Below are positions 10,912 to 20,869 of a stretch of DNA of 64,000 nucleotides, piece by piece. The stretch comes from Neocallimastix lanati (nom. inval.) (lineage: Eukaryota > Neocallimastigomycota > Neocallimastigomycetes > Neocallimastigales > Neocallimastigaceae): assembly GCA_016946835.1 (NCBI GenBank), contig JACVTC010000200.1:149691-213690 (forward strand), in the 5' to 3' direction. The notes beneath the pieces were generated by a model that had not been told where the DNA came from, searched no databases, and was given only the letters and a program-made list of their open reading frames with translations. Every line of letters starts with the position of its first letter. The first letter of the stretch is position 1. Made by a program: the position numbers and the translations under genes.

Positions 10912-11852
10912 CGTTTGTTTTCGAAGTATTCCTGACGATTCTTTTTGATAATAGCATTAAGTTTTGGACATTCGGTTTGAAAATGACCTTCTTCACTACA
11001 AAAGAAACAGGTACTAACAGTTAAACCTTTTATTCTTTTTATTGTTAAGTTATCAACAGTTGAATCTTTTTTCTTTATTTTTGAATCATTAAATACTTTT
11101 CCTTTAAATTGGTTGTTATTAAAATTTGATGATTTATAAGAATTGTTGAAATTTGTTCTAAAATTTTCGTTTATTTCTTGGTTAAAGGTAGGCATCAATC
11201 TATCTACTTTTTCAGCTATTGCAAATGCTTTCTTTAAAGAAATGTCATCCTTGAGTGAAACCTTTTTCCAGGCTTCTTTATTATTTTTCAAAGAATCAGC
11301 ATAATCCAATACACTAATTCTTCTTTTCCTCTTTTTATCGAGTTTTAAATAGAGTGATCGATAGCGAATGTTAAAATCTTTAACTTTTTCATACTTTTTA
11401 ATTTTTAAGGAGCGAAGTTCCTTAAGCAAGACGTTTTGATCTTCTTTTTTTCCATAAAATGTTTCTAACTCATTAATAATTTCATCAAGACTTGGATAAT
11501 GATTATCTTCTTCATCATCGCTATCATCGTCATCATCGTCATCATCATCATCGTCATCGTCATCACTAAAGTTTTTGCCATATTCCATATTTTGAATTAC
11601 TTCTCTTGGTTCACCAGTCGAAGTTAAGATACATGCCGTAAAAATAGTTTCTGGATCATCTACATGCTGATATCTGATCCAAAATTTTAAATCTGAAGTC
11701 CAAGATCTAATATCGAGATGTTCTTTGCTTAGTTTTTCTATGTCTTTTAATTCTTTCTTGAGTTCTCTAAAGCTAATAGCGTGATTTTTGTTTATAACAG
11801 TTGGAATTGGAACTAAAGGATTTGAAGTTGATGAAGAAGATCCTGAACTCAT
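10899..11852 (-). CDS. Gypsy-1 gag (capsid/nucleocapsid)
   Basis: I place the start at the ATG at 11852 (MSSGSSSSTSNP), because the frame upstream runs into the leader repeats and is hydrophobic and atypical. About 317 residues. A helical gag region is followed by a long acidic tract of mostly Asp (about residues 109-127), then a basic zone, and near the C-terminus a CCHC zinc knuckle CX2CX4HX4C (CFFCSEEGHFQTEC) for RNA binding. The ORF ends at 10899 with a -1 frameshift signal just before the stop. Confidence 0.88.
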   Translation of the reverse strand: MSSGSSSSTSNPLVPIPTVINKNHAISFRELKKELKDIEKLSKEHLDIRSWTSDLKFWIRYQHVDDPETIFTACILTSTGEPREVIQNMEYGKNFSDDDDDDDDDDDDDDSDDEEDNHYPSLDEIINELETFYGKKEDQNVLLKELRSLKIKKYEKVKDFNIRYRSLYLKLDKKRKRRISVLDYADSLKNNKEAWKKVSLKDDISLKKAFAIAEKVDRLMPTFNQEINENFRTNFNNSYKSSNFNNNQFKGKVFNDSKIKKKDSTVDNLTIKRIKGLTVSTCFFCSEEGHFQTECPKLNAIIKKNRQEYFENKRLNH

Positions 11853-12839
11853 TTTAACTAATATTGAAAGTAACAGAATAGAATTGAGCAAAATGAATGT
11901 TTGAAAATAATTAATAAATAATATTGACTGAAGTAATATCAGATTTTTCTTGAAGTTAATAATTCTAGTATAAACTAAAGTCCAATGACAACCAAATATA
12001 CTATTGAAGATATAAACTAGTGTTACACTGACCCCCAAATATATCTGAAAAGAATAATATATAGATATAAACTAGTGTAGTGATAACCCCTAAATATATC
12101 GGAATAATAAATAATATAGATATAAACTAGTGCTTTGTCTTGCCCCTAAATATATCTTGATAATTGTATTGTTCTTTACTTTCAAAAAAAAAATTTTAAT
12201 GTAATAGACTCTTCGAATTAATGGTGTTGTTGTGTGCTTTTGTTATTATCAATTGGCAATGTGGTAGGAAACTTTTTCTGAGTGGACCGTAAGACGACTT
12301 TGATATAACTCAAATAAAATTTAAAAATAAAAATATTATTTGTAAACAACTAAAAAAAAATAAAATATGATTTATTAGAACAAAAAAAAAATTTTATGGA
12401 ATAATATACATATAAAAAGAGCATTTCCTGGAATTTTCCATATCCAGTACTAAAAAGTAGGTATGTAGTGCTTGAATTACCACAGCTTGCCTATTACGGT
12501 GTCATGTAGTAATCAAACCAGACGCTTCTGCTTTCAAATAAACAGAACGACCAGAGCTCAAGAATGACCTTTCAATTCTTGAGATAAATTAATCCGGAAA
12601 CTACCTACTGTTGGAATTTTAGTACTAGGTATGCTTCTAAACCGTACTAAATCCCTTTTTATATGTTTCCAATAAATTTTATTTTATTAAAGCTTCACCG
12701 GTAATTGCTTACCTATCACTTTAATATTAAAAAAAAAAATTAACAAAAAAAAATTGTTTTATTAGAAATATTACTATCCTATTATTGTTTACTCTATATT
12801 TACGATTATTAACTTCCCCGATATCTCCACCACTTTTTA
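11853..12839 (-). other. Gypsy-1 5' leader with tandem repeats and a stem-loop
   Basis: Untranslated leader between the 5' LTR and gag. Three tandem units of about 55-60 bp at roughly 12007-12165 each contain GATATAAACTAGTG and CCCC(C/T)AAATATATC. A G/C-richer block at 12420-12650 holds a perfect 9-bp stem CTCAAGAAT/ATTCTTGAG (12557-12565/12575-12583, 9-nt loop) and repeated AGTACTA/GTAGGTA motifs. A role in packaging or translation is possible but inferred. Confidence 0.6.
12815..12832 (-). promoter_or_regulatory. Gypsy-1 primer-binding site for a tRNA 3' end
   Basis: The - strand reads TGGTGGAGATATCGGGGA, seven bases after the 5' LTR end. Its complement ends CCACCA and fits a tRNA 3' end: T-stem CCCGA, acceptor TATCTCC, discriminator A, CCA. 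The tRNA would start GGAGATA; I cannot name its identity. Confidence 0.65.
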
Positions 12840-13648
12840 TGTTGAGGTTCGGGACAGAATAATAATAAATATAGAAATAAACACTAAAATAAAAAAAAAA
12901 AAATTAAAAATTAAACTATATCTTTTTTTAAAATATTTTATTTATTTATTTAATAAAAATTATTCAATTAAAAACTAAAAATAAATTAATTTCTTTAATA
13001 AGATTATATTTTTTTCAGATATATTTTTCTAAAATACAATTTTCTCATATATTTATTTTTTTTTTTATCGTTAGAAATGGTCAAGCCATTTCTTTAGAAT
13101 ATCTTAGAGTTACATGTTTGAATTGTATTTAAATTATAAATTCATAATCTATTCTATTATAATAAATAATTATTACATATTATTAAATTCTAAACTATTT
13201 ATTATTAATTGTAGTGATAATATATTTTAAAAATAATTTTATTACTTTTACAGAACTATTAGTAATAGAGTATTATTTAATTTTATACTATTTTTAAATA
13301 AAAGTATTTTAGATTATTATCTATTATTAATCTTATTATAAATAAGGTGTATTTTGGAAGAAAGTATTACTAATTTTAATGACAAGGATCATGGATTTGA
13401 GTAAAATATTTTTAAATCATTATTAATTATATTAATTTTTATTAATAATAAATAATCTGTATTAGTAATATTTGTAAAATAAAATTTTCTTTAATAATAA
13501 AATATTGATAGAATAAATCATATTAATAAAACTAGATATTGATAATAATATTGATATTAATAATATAGTATTAATTTTAATAATAAAGTATTGATATTAA
13601 TAAAGAATTTATATTAATAATAATAAATTTAATATTAGTTATAATTTG
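12840..13648 (-). repeat. Gypsy-1 5' LTR, first part
   Basis: Near-identical by eye to the left LTR from TGTTGAGG onward and without the SINE, so it is the empty site for that insertion. Homology breaks at 13648, where the nested LTR element begins. Confidence 0.88.
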
Positions 13649-13885
13649 TGTTAAATATAAGAAATCTCCTTTGATTATGTTTTAAAAAATGTGAAAATCT
13701 AATTTCGTCTATTTTATTAAAAGGAGTTATTGTTGAAGAGATTTATATTATAAAATATTTATAGTTATTTTATTAAGGTTACACAAATATATTATTGGTC
13801 TTATACTTGAAAATATATATTAAAATATATCACAAAACTCCTTAATATTATATATATACAAAACTTCAATAATTATATTTTAACA
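13649..13885 (-). repeat. Nested element 3' LTR
   Basis: Matches 18502-18746 apart from an 8-bp duplication. TGTTA...TAACA ends; adjacent to the polypurine tract at 13886-13897. Confidence 0.9.
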
Positions 13886-14283
13886 CTCCCCCTCAAGTCT
13901 AACTTCATAAAAAGTAAGACTTGAATTAAGAGTTGCAGCAGAAATAATTTGGTATCAAATTGTATCGTCTATATTGACGATTAAACTATAAAGAGTATAG
14001 ATTTATATAGTTAGATAATATTTACATTATATTCGGTGTTTAATATTAATATATTATAATTTTAGTATAGTACTATATAATATATGTCGAGTAAAATGAT
14101 TTGGCTGATTTGCAACAAAGTGAAAATAGTTATTCAAGATAATTACAAAGATTGTTTATAAATTGTAAATCATAGATATAGATACTTAAAATGGTATTTT
14201 TTCTGATTGCTATAATAGAAATAAGCATACTAGTATGAGATTTGTTCCAAACAATAGAGATAACCCTGATGACTGTGACATTA

Positions 14284-14541
14284 AAGGTTATGTTAATATT
14301 AAAAGTAATAAATGTTATTGTACAAGCAATTGAAGTGGTGATTGCATTTTACAATCAACCGATTGAGTTTAACCGAGTTCGTTATTATGATTGAGTTGTT
14401 TATCAAGATCCTAATAGTAAGACTAATGTTGAAATAGCCTTGACTGAATATGGTTGTTGAACAATCGTAAGGGATGATAAAGATACCAAATGGATAGAAA
14501 ATCTTCCTCATCATATACAAATTAATCAAATTAATTTGATA
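14284..14541 (+). pseudogene. Decayed coding fragment inside the nested element
   Basis: A + strand frame of over 80 codons contains long non-repetitive sequence (IEFNRVRYYD; VVYQDPNSKTNVEIALTEY; TIVRDDKDTKWIENLPHH) interrupted by TGA at 14392-14394 and 14458-14460. The composition looks like real protein, not low-complexity translation. An overlapping frame upstream also reads well (RFVPNNRDNPDDCDIKGY), suggesting a further frameshift. No family recognised. Confidence 0.45.
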
Positions 14542-14799
14542 TTTATACTTTTTTTTTTTTTTTTTTTTTTTTTTTGAAATTTAAAGAACTACACACATTA
14601 AACTGTAATTATTATTATTTTTTTTGTTTCGTTTTTATGATTACTATTCATTTATATCTATTACAAGTATTACTAGATATTCTAATAAATCTTTATTTCT
14701 ACAAAATTTTTATTTCAACTTTTACATGCATAAAATAATTGTGTTTCCCTAAATTTATTTTCATTATAAATATCTATCCATTGTCTACCAATAATTCAA

Positions 14800-15950
14800 T
14801 TAAACTTCTGTTTCCTTATATTCTGTTGTTCTATGACTATTATAATTAGTTTCAGTATAATTTGTCGTTCTACGACTATCGTCATAATTAGTTTCAGTGT
14901 AAGTAACGGAATCTTTATTACTGTTATTGTCAATAATGACAGAGTATCTACGAGTGGTATCTCCCATATTTGAGTTATTTGCAAAATTGAACGGATAGTA
15001 TGGCTTGAAATATAAGGATGATTCATCGGTAGATGTTGTAGTCTATCTTGATGATTCTCTGCAATACAACAGCAAGTTCCTGAGCCGTTGTGTGAACAGG
15101 ATCAATTATTACAAGAAGAACATGAAGATGTACTGCATGAAGTGCAAGTACTTGATGTGACGTAGGATTTTTTTTTTTTTTTTTTATTATTATTAGTATT
15201 TGGCTTTTTAACAATAATATTAGAGTTGTCTATGGTAAGATCACCACATTTATTAATAGCTAAAATAAATGTAGTAGTTGTAGCAAAAATAGAAATTGTG
15301 TTAGAGTTTATGGTTTCACTTAAAAACATTTCTGAGTTAATAACAATTTCTTAATCAACATGTTTAATGATTAGTAAATCTTTTTGATTATTATATGGTG
15401 GTGATTCCTTTGGTGAATCTCTTTGTATATCTATGTAGATCTCTTGATAAACATGGAACTGGAGTATTTTCAGTGGTTTAGAAAACATCAGAATTTTATT
15501 CCATGTTGATACATGAACCATCACTTAAGGAAATTGAATAACTAACTTGAGATTGATAATTTGTAAAATCTTAACTGATAATTACGTTTAAAGTCATTAT
15601 TTGAATTAGTCAAATTATCGTGCAATCCACCTACTGGATAGTTTGGTTTTGGACTAACATAATTTAATGAACTGTATGAAATATCGATGTTACCGTTTTA
15701 CATAAATGCCTTTTTTTTTTTTTTATTAGGATAAATCCAATAATAGTAACTAAGGAAAAATACACTTGTACCATACAAAGAGATAATAACAGCATTATTT
15801 GTTTCTTCGGTTGTAATATCGACTGTACTTTCATTTGCTAAAATTTTTGATTTATTATTACCGATTTAACCATTATTATTGCTATTATTATTGTTATTAT
15901 CATTATTGTTGACAATATTATCTCCATTAGTTTTGTTTTTTTTTTTATTT
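14800..15950 (-). pseudogene. Decayed membrane-protein gene fragment inside the nested element
   Basis: The - strand shows coding-like stretches in changing frames. Near 15900-15680 an Asn-rich segment is followed by a probable membrane span (AVIISLYGTSVFFLSYYYW) and a Lys stop-transfer cluster, then a tail (NYVSPKPNYPVGGLHDN). Around 15350-15080 a frame reads ETINSNTISIFATTTTFIL and ends in a Cys-rich part. The last frame, ending at TAA 14800-14802, is clean for about 70 codons and contains an imperfect repeat (TETNYDDSRRTTNY, TETNYNSHRTTEY). This suggests a single-pass surface protein, now broken or split by introns. Unknown family. Confidence 0.4.
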
Positions 15951-16107
15951 CATAATATTATTACAGATATATTAAAGATTATTTGTTTTTATCTTTAAGA
16001 ATATTTATAACAAATATTCTGGAATTTCAAATTAAAATGAAAACATTATTACTGAAGGAACAAAAATTTCTATTATTCAAACTATTTAGATAGTTATAGC
16101 ATTCTCT

Positions 16108-16659
16108 TCTATTTCTTTACATTACCTATTAATTCAGTTTATTTAGAAAATGATGTTCTATTTAATTCTATTATTCATCAAATTTTTCTTGCTGAACTTA
16201 AAATACAAATTGAAAATTATCGAAAAAAGAATAATTTTAGAGTAGCATATTTAAATTCAGAACCAGATACTTCAAAGATTTTGCTGATATTACTCAGGTT
16301 AAATCTACTGTAGGTTCTCAATTAAATTCTGAAGGTAATAATTAACAGAACAAATTCAAATGAAGTGTAAAGATATAATTTTTGATGTTCCAAATTCCTC
16401 AACTGATTATAAAGATATTCTTACTCCAATTAGTCATTATGAACTTACTATTTCTGATTCTAAAGCTCTTAAAGAGTTATTAAAATATAATAATATTAAG
16501 GCTAGTTGTTCTGGTGCTCTCTATTATAAAGATGGAATTAATTCAATGTATTTATTTATACCATTTGTTGATAGTGTTGTTGCTTTCTTTACTGGTCACT
16601 TTTGGATTAATTGGACTACTTATGATATTGTTAATGTTTACATTTGGATTAATATATAA
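16108..16659 (+). pseudogene. Frame-broken unknown gene fragment inside the nested element
   Basis: Coding-like + strand sequence in three consecutive frames. 16108-16290 includes LPINSVYLENDVLFNSIIHQ and IENYRKKNNFRVAYLNSEPD; a shifted frame includes DFADITQVKSTVGSQLNSEG up to TAA near 16345; then 16360-16659 (99 codons) includes MKCKDIIFDVPNSSTDYKD and ISHYELTISDSKALKELLKY. Either two indels or short introns separate the parts. No domain recognised. It is antisense to the nested element. Confidence 0.45.
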
Positions 16660-16899
16660 ATTATTGTTTACATTTATACTATTTTTTAATAATAAATTAC
16701 TTGAATTATTGGATATTAAATCTAAATCAATTGGAGAAAGCAAAACATTGTTCTTGTTTTCTAATTCTTCATTTATTTTTCTTTTTTTCATCAATATTTG
16801 CAAAAAAAATGAGCTAATTCTTGATTTTGTTCTTTGATCTTTTGAGCGATGATCACATTATCTAAGATCTTTTGTTGTATTAATTTTTTGCATTTTCAG

Positions 16900-16974
16900 T
16901 TTCAAATGGGAATTGTACATGATCGACGTTATTTGGATCCGTCCTACAATGAGAACGAAGCCATAATTGATTCT
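16900..16974 (+). pseudogene. Probable captured exon with consensus splice sites
   Basis: Exactly 25 open codons (FQMGIVHDRRYLDPSYNE then NEAIIDS) lie between a 3' splice site (TTTTTTGCATTTTCAG ending 16899) and a 5' splice site GTAAGT at 16975. The exon is visibly richer in G/C than its flanks. It lies antisense to the LTR element. It may belong with the 16108-16659 fragment and with a hydrophobic stretch at about 17290-17410 (FFKFLFPIIIITLTISIPAT). Function unknown. Confidence 0.5.
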
Positions 16975-17434
16975 GTAAGTGGTTTGCATTTTGATTAAAT
17001 TTAAAATTGTTTGTTTGTCTAATTTTGAAGTTGAACTTTGATTTAAATTATAATTATTATATAAATTAGTACTTATTTAATTTATGTTATTTTATCCTTT
17101 ATATTTGTTTCAATATACTATTATTACAATTAGTGTTAGTAGTAGTAGTAGTAGTAGTGGTAGTATTAGAATTATTTTAATATCTATTTCCTTTTCCATT
17201 TCGTTTATCACTGTGGCCTTGTTTTTTTTTTTTTTTGTATACCATTCAATTCATAATAAATTCAACCACAGGATTAATCCATTTTAAATTGGAGACCATA
17301 ATAGACTTCTTTAAGTTTCTCTTTCCAATAATAATAATCACACTCACGATAAGTATTCCTGCTACATTGGTTGGAAAATTGAAGCCAATGGTTTTAAATA
17401 TTTGATTAATGATAATGACAATACATAAAATCAC

Positions 17435-18482
17435 TATAATACTTAAAGGAACTTAAATTAAGTCATATATTAATTTATGAAGTAAATATTTTTGTATATA
17501 ATTTTTATTTTTTATCTTAATTTTTTTTAAATCTTGATTTATTTTATTGCTAATTTTCTTTTAATTATTAATTATATCTTTCCCATTAATACAATATTTT
17601 AATTAAATAATATTATTGTAATATTTTCAACTTAATTATTTAGTTGACTATTAAGGCCTTTTTTATTTTATAATTATGTTAGTTGACTATTAAATTGTAT
17701 ATTTTCAACTTAACATATTATAACATAATTTATTATTTCATCTTATTATACAATTATTTTCAACCCAAAATGGTTGACTATTGTTTTATTATTATTTTTC
17801 AACTTAATAACACTATTTAACTGTCATTTATTTTTATTCATTTTACAAATAGTTATTAGTTGACTATTCTCATTTAATTTATTTTTAAATGACAACATTA
17901 ATAATTTTTATTTAAATATATTTAATTAATTATTAGTTAATTTATTTATTGTATAATTGGAAGATTGATTGTATTTTATTTTTTTTTTTTTTTTATATTA
18001 TTTCTTAATAAAATATTTAATTTAAATTTTAGATTTTTCTTAATATAAAGATTTATTTATATATCTCTTTTTATTTTTATTTATTATAATTATTTATTTA
18101 TTTATTGATTTTTTTTTTTTTTTTTTTAAAAAATATTTACTTCATTTTATTTTATATTAATAATGCATTTCAAAATTATGAATTTTAAAAAGAACACAAT
18201 TAATACTTATATTAATATAAGAATTATATACTTCATTTGAATTTATTTATTAGATAAAGAGTTTATTTATTTTAAGAAATTTATTTTTGTTTATTTAAAG
18301 AAGTTTATTTTTGTTTATTTTATTATTGAATGATAATTTATTATAATTTTAAAATTGAATGTTAATTTATTATAATTTTAATATTATATATTTAAAATAA
18401 AATAGAGATTAATAATATTATAAATATTATAAGTAATATTATTTATTATTTTACTTAACTTAGCTTTTTCGCTCAATTTGGT
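17435..18482 (-). other. Nested element 5' leader with CAACT/AGTTG repeats
   Basis: AT-rich, no ORF. At about 17628-17866 it holds several copies of a loose unit, TTCAACTTA ... TAGTTGACTATT, where CAACT and AGTTG are complementary. A related array occurs in the Copia-3 leader. Confidence 0.5.
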
Positions 18483-18501
18483 GAGATTGAGACTCTTAAT
18501 C
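18483..18501 (-). promoter_or_regulatory. Nested element primer-binding site (tRNA-Lys anticodon arm)
   Basis: The + strand GAGATTGAGACTCTTAATC directly abuts the LTR and matches the anticodon region of eukaryotic tRNA-Lys(CUU) (loop CTCTTAA). The - strand transcript would anneal to a half-tRNA 3' end. Confidence 0.7.
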
Positions 18502-18746
18502 TGTTAAATATAAGAAATCTCCTTTGATTATGTTTTAAAAAATGTGAAAATCTAATTTCGTCTATTTTATTAAAAGGAGTTATTGTTGAAGTGTTGAAGA
18601 GATTTATATTATAAAATATTTATAGTTATTTTATTAAGGTTACACAAATATATTATTGGTCTTATACTTGAAAATATATATTAAAATATATCACAAAACT
18701 CCTTAATATTATATATATACAAAACTTCAATAATTATATTTTAACA
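18502..18746 (-). repeat. Nested element 5' LTR
   Basis: Second LTR of the nested element, TGTTAAAT...TTTTAACA, with an 8-bp duplication (GTTGAAGTGTTGAAG) absent from the other copy. Followed by target duplication ATTTG. Confidence 0.9.
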
Positions 18747-18751
18747 ATTTG

Positions 18752-18867
18752 GCAGTAATAGAACATAAGAAAGTTCCCCAAGTAAGGAAATAAATAATTT
18801 AATTTTAGTGGTTAAGTTATTTTTATGAAAAATAATAAAATTAACATTATTTGTTCATTCCTTAAAA
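18752..18867 (-). repeat. Gypsy-1 5' LTR, second part
   Basis: Continues the LTR interrupted at 13648, matching about 6660-6775 of the left LTR (GGCAGTAATAGAACATAAG to CATTCCTTAA). Its terminal CA is AA here. Confidence 0.85.
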
Positions 18868-19104
18868 AAATTGATAAATTTTAGAAATTATCTTAATTTT
18901 AATATAGAATTAAAAAGTGATAATTTCAATTTATTTTAATAATAACTGTATAAGTTATTTATGAATTAAAAATGTTTTATTAAAAATAACACTAAAAATT
19001 TGGTTTATTAGAACACTTGTTTTCTAATATTTTATTTTATAAATCTTTTATTAAAATTTATTAAACATTATAAAAATTAAAAGTGATTATTAAAATTATA
19101 AAAT

Positions 19105-19136
<32 letters not shown>

Positions 19137-19534
19137 TACAAGAAATATTTACAAGTATTTATATTTTTCTTTAAAATTAAACTATTTATAATTTATAAAT
19201 AAAAAGAATAATTAAATAAAATAAAAGTAATAAAATTAATAATAAAATAAATAATTAATAATAAAATAAATAAATTTGTTTATTATAAAAATAATTAAAA
19301 ATATTTTGTTATTTAAATTAATTAATTTTGTTATTATAAAAATATTATTTAATTATAAAATTAATTATAAAAATTATTATAAAACTAATTATAAAAATTA
19401 ATTATTTTATTTTAAATTTAATCTTAATATTTTTATTTTGAAAAATATATAATATTTCTTTCATATCTGAGTATTAATGTAATTTTTAAGTGTAATTTAT
19501 TTGTTTTATTTAATTAATTAATTAATTAATTTTT

Positions 19535-19566
<32 letters not shown>

Positions 19567-19671
19567 TTTTATTAAATTATTATTAAACTTGGCTAAGGTT
19601 AGTTTCGATTTTATGTATAATATATTTTTAAGATTTATTAATTTTGTTATTTATCAAAATAAAAAAACGTA
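18868..19671. other. AT-rich spacer
   Basis: Nearly pure A/T with short AAT and TTAA tandem runs and a poly-T of about 26 at 19540. No gene or repeat family recognised. Confidence 0.6.
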
Positions 19672-19753
19672 GTCACTTTGGCGGAGTGGTTAACGCGGTG
19701 GCCTGCTAAGCCATTTCCCTTTGGGAGCGCAGGTTCGAGTCCTGCAGGTGACG
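19672..19753 (+). tRNA. tRNA-Ser(GCT)
   Basis: 82 nt: acceptor GTCACTT/AGGTGAC (one T-G), D-arm beginning GCGG, anticodon stem GTGGC/GCCAT with loop CTGCTAA (anticodon GCT), a long variable arm TTCCCTTTGGGA typical of Ser, and T-arm GCAGG/CCTGC with loop TTCGAGT. Discriminator G, no encoded CCA. A T6 Pol III terminator follows. No intron seen. Confidence 0.95.
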
Positions 19754-19758
19754 GATTA

Positions 19759-19764
19759 TTTTTT
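19759..19764 (+). terminator. Pol III terminator of tRNA-Ser
   Basis: A run of six T a few bases after the tRNA 3' end. Confidence 0.75.
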
Positions 19765-19854
19765 CGTTCTTTTTTTTAAAGAAAATATAATAATTTTAAT
19801 ATATATATATTATTATTATTAATATTATTATTAATTAGTTTTTATTTAAATAAT

Positions 19855-19895
<41 letters not shown>

Positions 19896-20349
19896 CTTAT
19901 ACCTTATACTATTTTTTTATATAGATCTCATTAATTTAATCCCAAAGATATGGACTATTTTTCAAATTTTATTCAGGGTTGAAGGAAAAGGAATGTCTTA
20001 TATCGGGTATACAAATTACAGTTTTCTGTAATTCTGATGATAATCGACATTTATCCTTTCTTAAGTGGCTTCTAGTATGAAGAGAGAAAATTTGGAATAT
20101 GGGAAGGCTACAATAAGTGAACCTGATGTTTTACATTGTTTTAAACTGGATATGTAGTATAATTAATAATATCATATAGTTACTATATATTATCGTTGTA
20201 ATGAATCCATTGAATTTTATTTTTTAATATTATTTTGCATATAATTTTTTAATAGTATGATTTAAACTCATGTAGCATTTGTAAATTGAAATATATAAGA
20301 TTGATTCACTCCAAAGCTTGTGTTTAAGACTTTATTTAAGGGATAGGTG

Positions 20350-20382
<33 letters not shown>

Positions 20383-20869
20383 TTTTTCACTATTAACATT
20401 TTATTTACCTTTACGTTTTAGTTAATACATTATTTTTTTACAGAAAATAATTACTTTATACAGGGTCTTATTAATCGAAAAAAAAAACAAATATTAAAAG
20501 ATAAAACACAAAAAACATATTCACTTTAACAAAATATACAAGTGGTTTATTTTACTAAAATAATTGATAAATACACGACAAAGAAAAATTTCATATTAAT
20601 TTTAATTATTTATTTTTTTTTTTCTATTTTTAATTGGATATATTTTTTATTTATATTTATATTTCTTTATATTTTGTACTTTAGTGTATATTAGTTTCAA
20701 TTGTATTAATTTGTAATCTGATTCAATATGGAAAAGATATTTTAACGGTAGGATAAAACAAATACTTGTATATTAGTTTGAAATAAAAGTTAATTCTTTG
20801 GTTGAAAAGTTAATTGTTGGGTTGAAGGTTGATAAGTAGCCAGTGCCAAGGATAACCAGATAAAATGGG
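19765..20869. other. Spacer with long poly-T tracts and a weak exon-like stretch
   Basis: Two poly-T tracts (about 19857-19895 and 20351-20380). Around 19970-20090 the sequence is less A/T-rich; after a possible 3' splice site (TTTTATTCAG) it can be read on the + strand as LKEKECLISGIQITVFCNSD and DNRHLSFLKWLL before a stop. This may be a remnant of a host exon; weak evidence. Confidence 0.35.

Larger units (their letters stand above)
13649..18746 (-). mobile_element. Nested LTR element (non-autonomous) in Gypsy-1 5' LTR
   Basis: LTRs of 237 bp (13649-13885) and 245 bp (18502-18746), TGTTAAAT...TTTTAACA, flanked by the 5-bp duplication ATTTG (13644-13648, 18747-18751). They differ by an 8-bp internal duplication (GTGTTGAA) in the right copy. 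A copia-type polypurine tract (CTTGAGGGGGAG on the - strand, 13886-13897) abuts the left LTR, and a tRNA-Lys-like primer site (18483-18501) abuts the right, so transcription runs on the - strand. No gag, protease, integrase or RT was recognised in 4.6 kb of internal sequence; instead there are broken gene fragments in both orientations. It resembles a LARD-type element mobilised by a copia family. Confidence 0.85.
5393..18867 (-). mobile_element. Gypsy-1: Ty3/gypsy LTR retrotransposon interrupted by a SINE and a nested LTR element
   Basis: Two copies of one LTR flank gag, protease and pol ORFs on the - strand. Without inserts the LTRs are about 922 and 925 bp, starting TGTTGAGG and ending CCTTAACA on the + strand (right copy ends AA instead of CA). 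The left LTR carries a SINE; the right LTR is split by an LTR element. Reading on the - strand: 5' LTR, a tRNA-type primer site at 12815-12832, leader, gag, protease, RT-RNase H-integrase, polypurine tract, 3' LTR. I found no matching target-site duplication at the outer ends (GAAAG against AAATT). Confidence 0.88.

Noticed and set aside
14392-14460. UGA read as Trp (alternative genetic code)
   Set aside because: TGG is used normally in the intact ORFs, and TGA also replaces a Cys in Copia-1; mutation explains it better.
16514-16837. 107-codon hydrophobic ORF
   Set aside because: Overlaps the better 16360-16659 frame and is dominated by Leu/Phe from A/T-rich codons.
17084-17287. Ser-rich 67-codon ORF
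   Set aside because: Its core is a (TAG)n microsatellite and poly-T; likely intron or spacer sequence.
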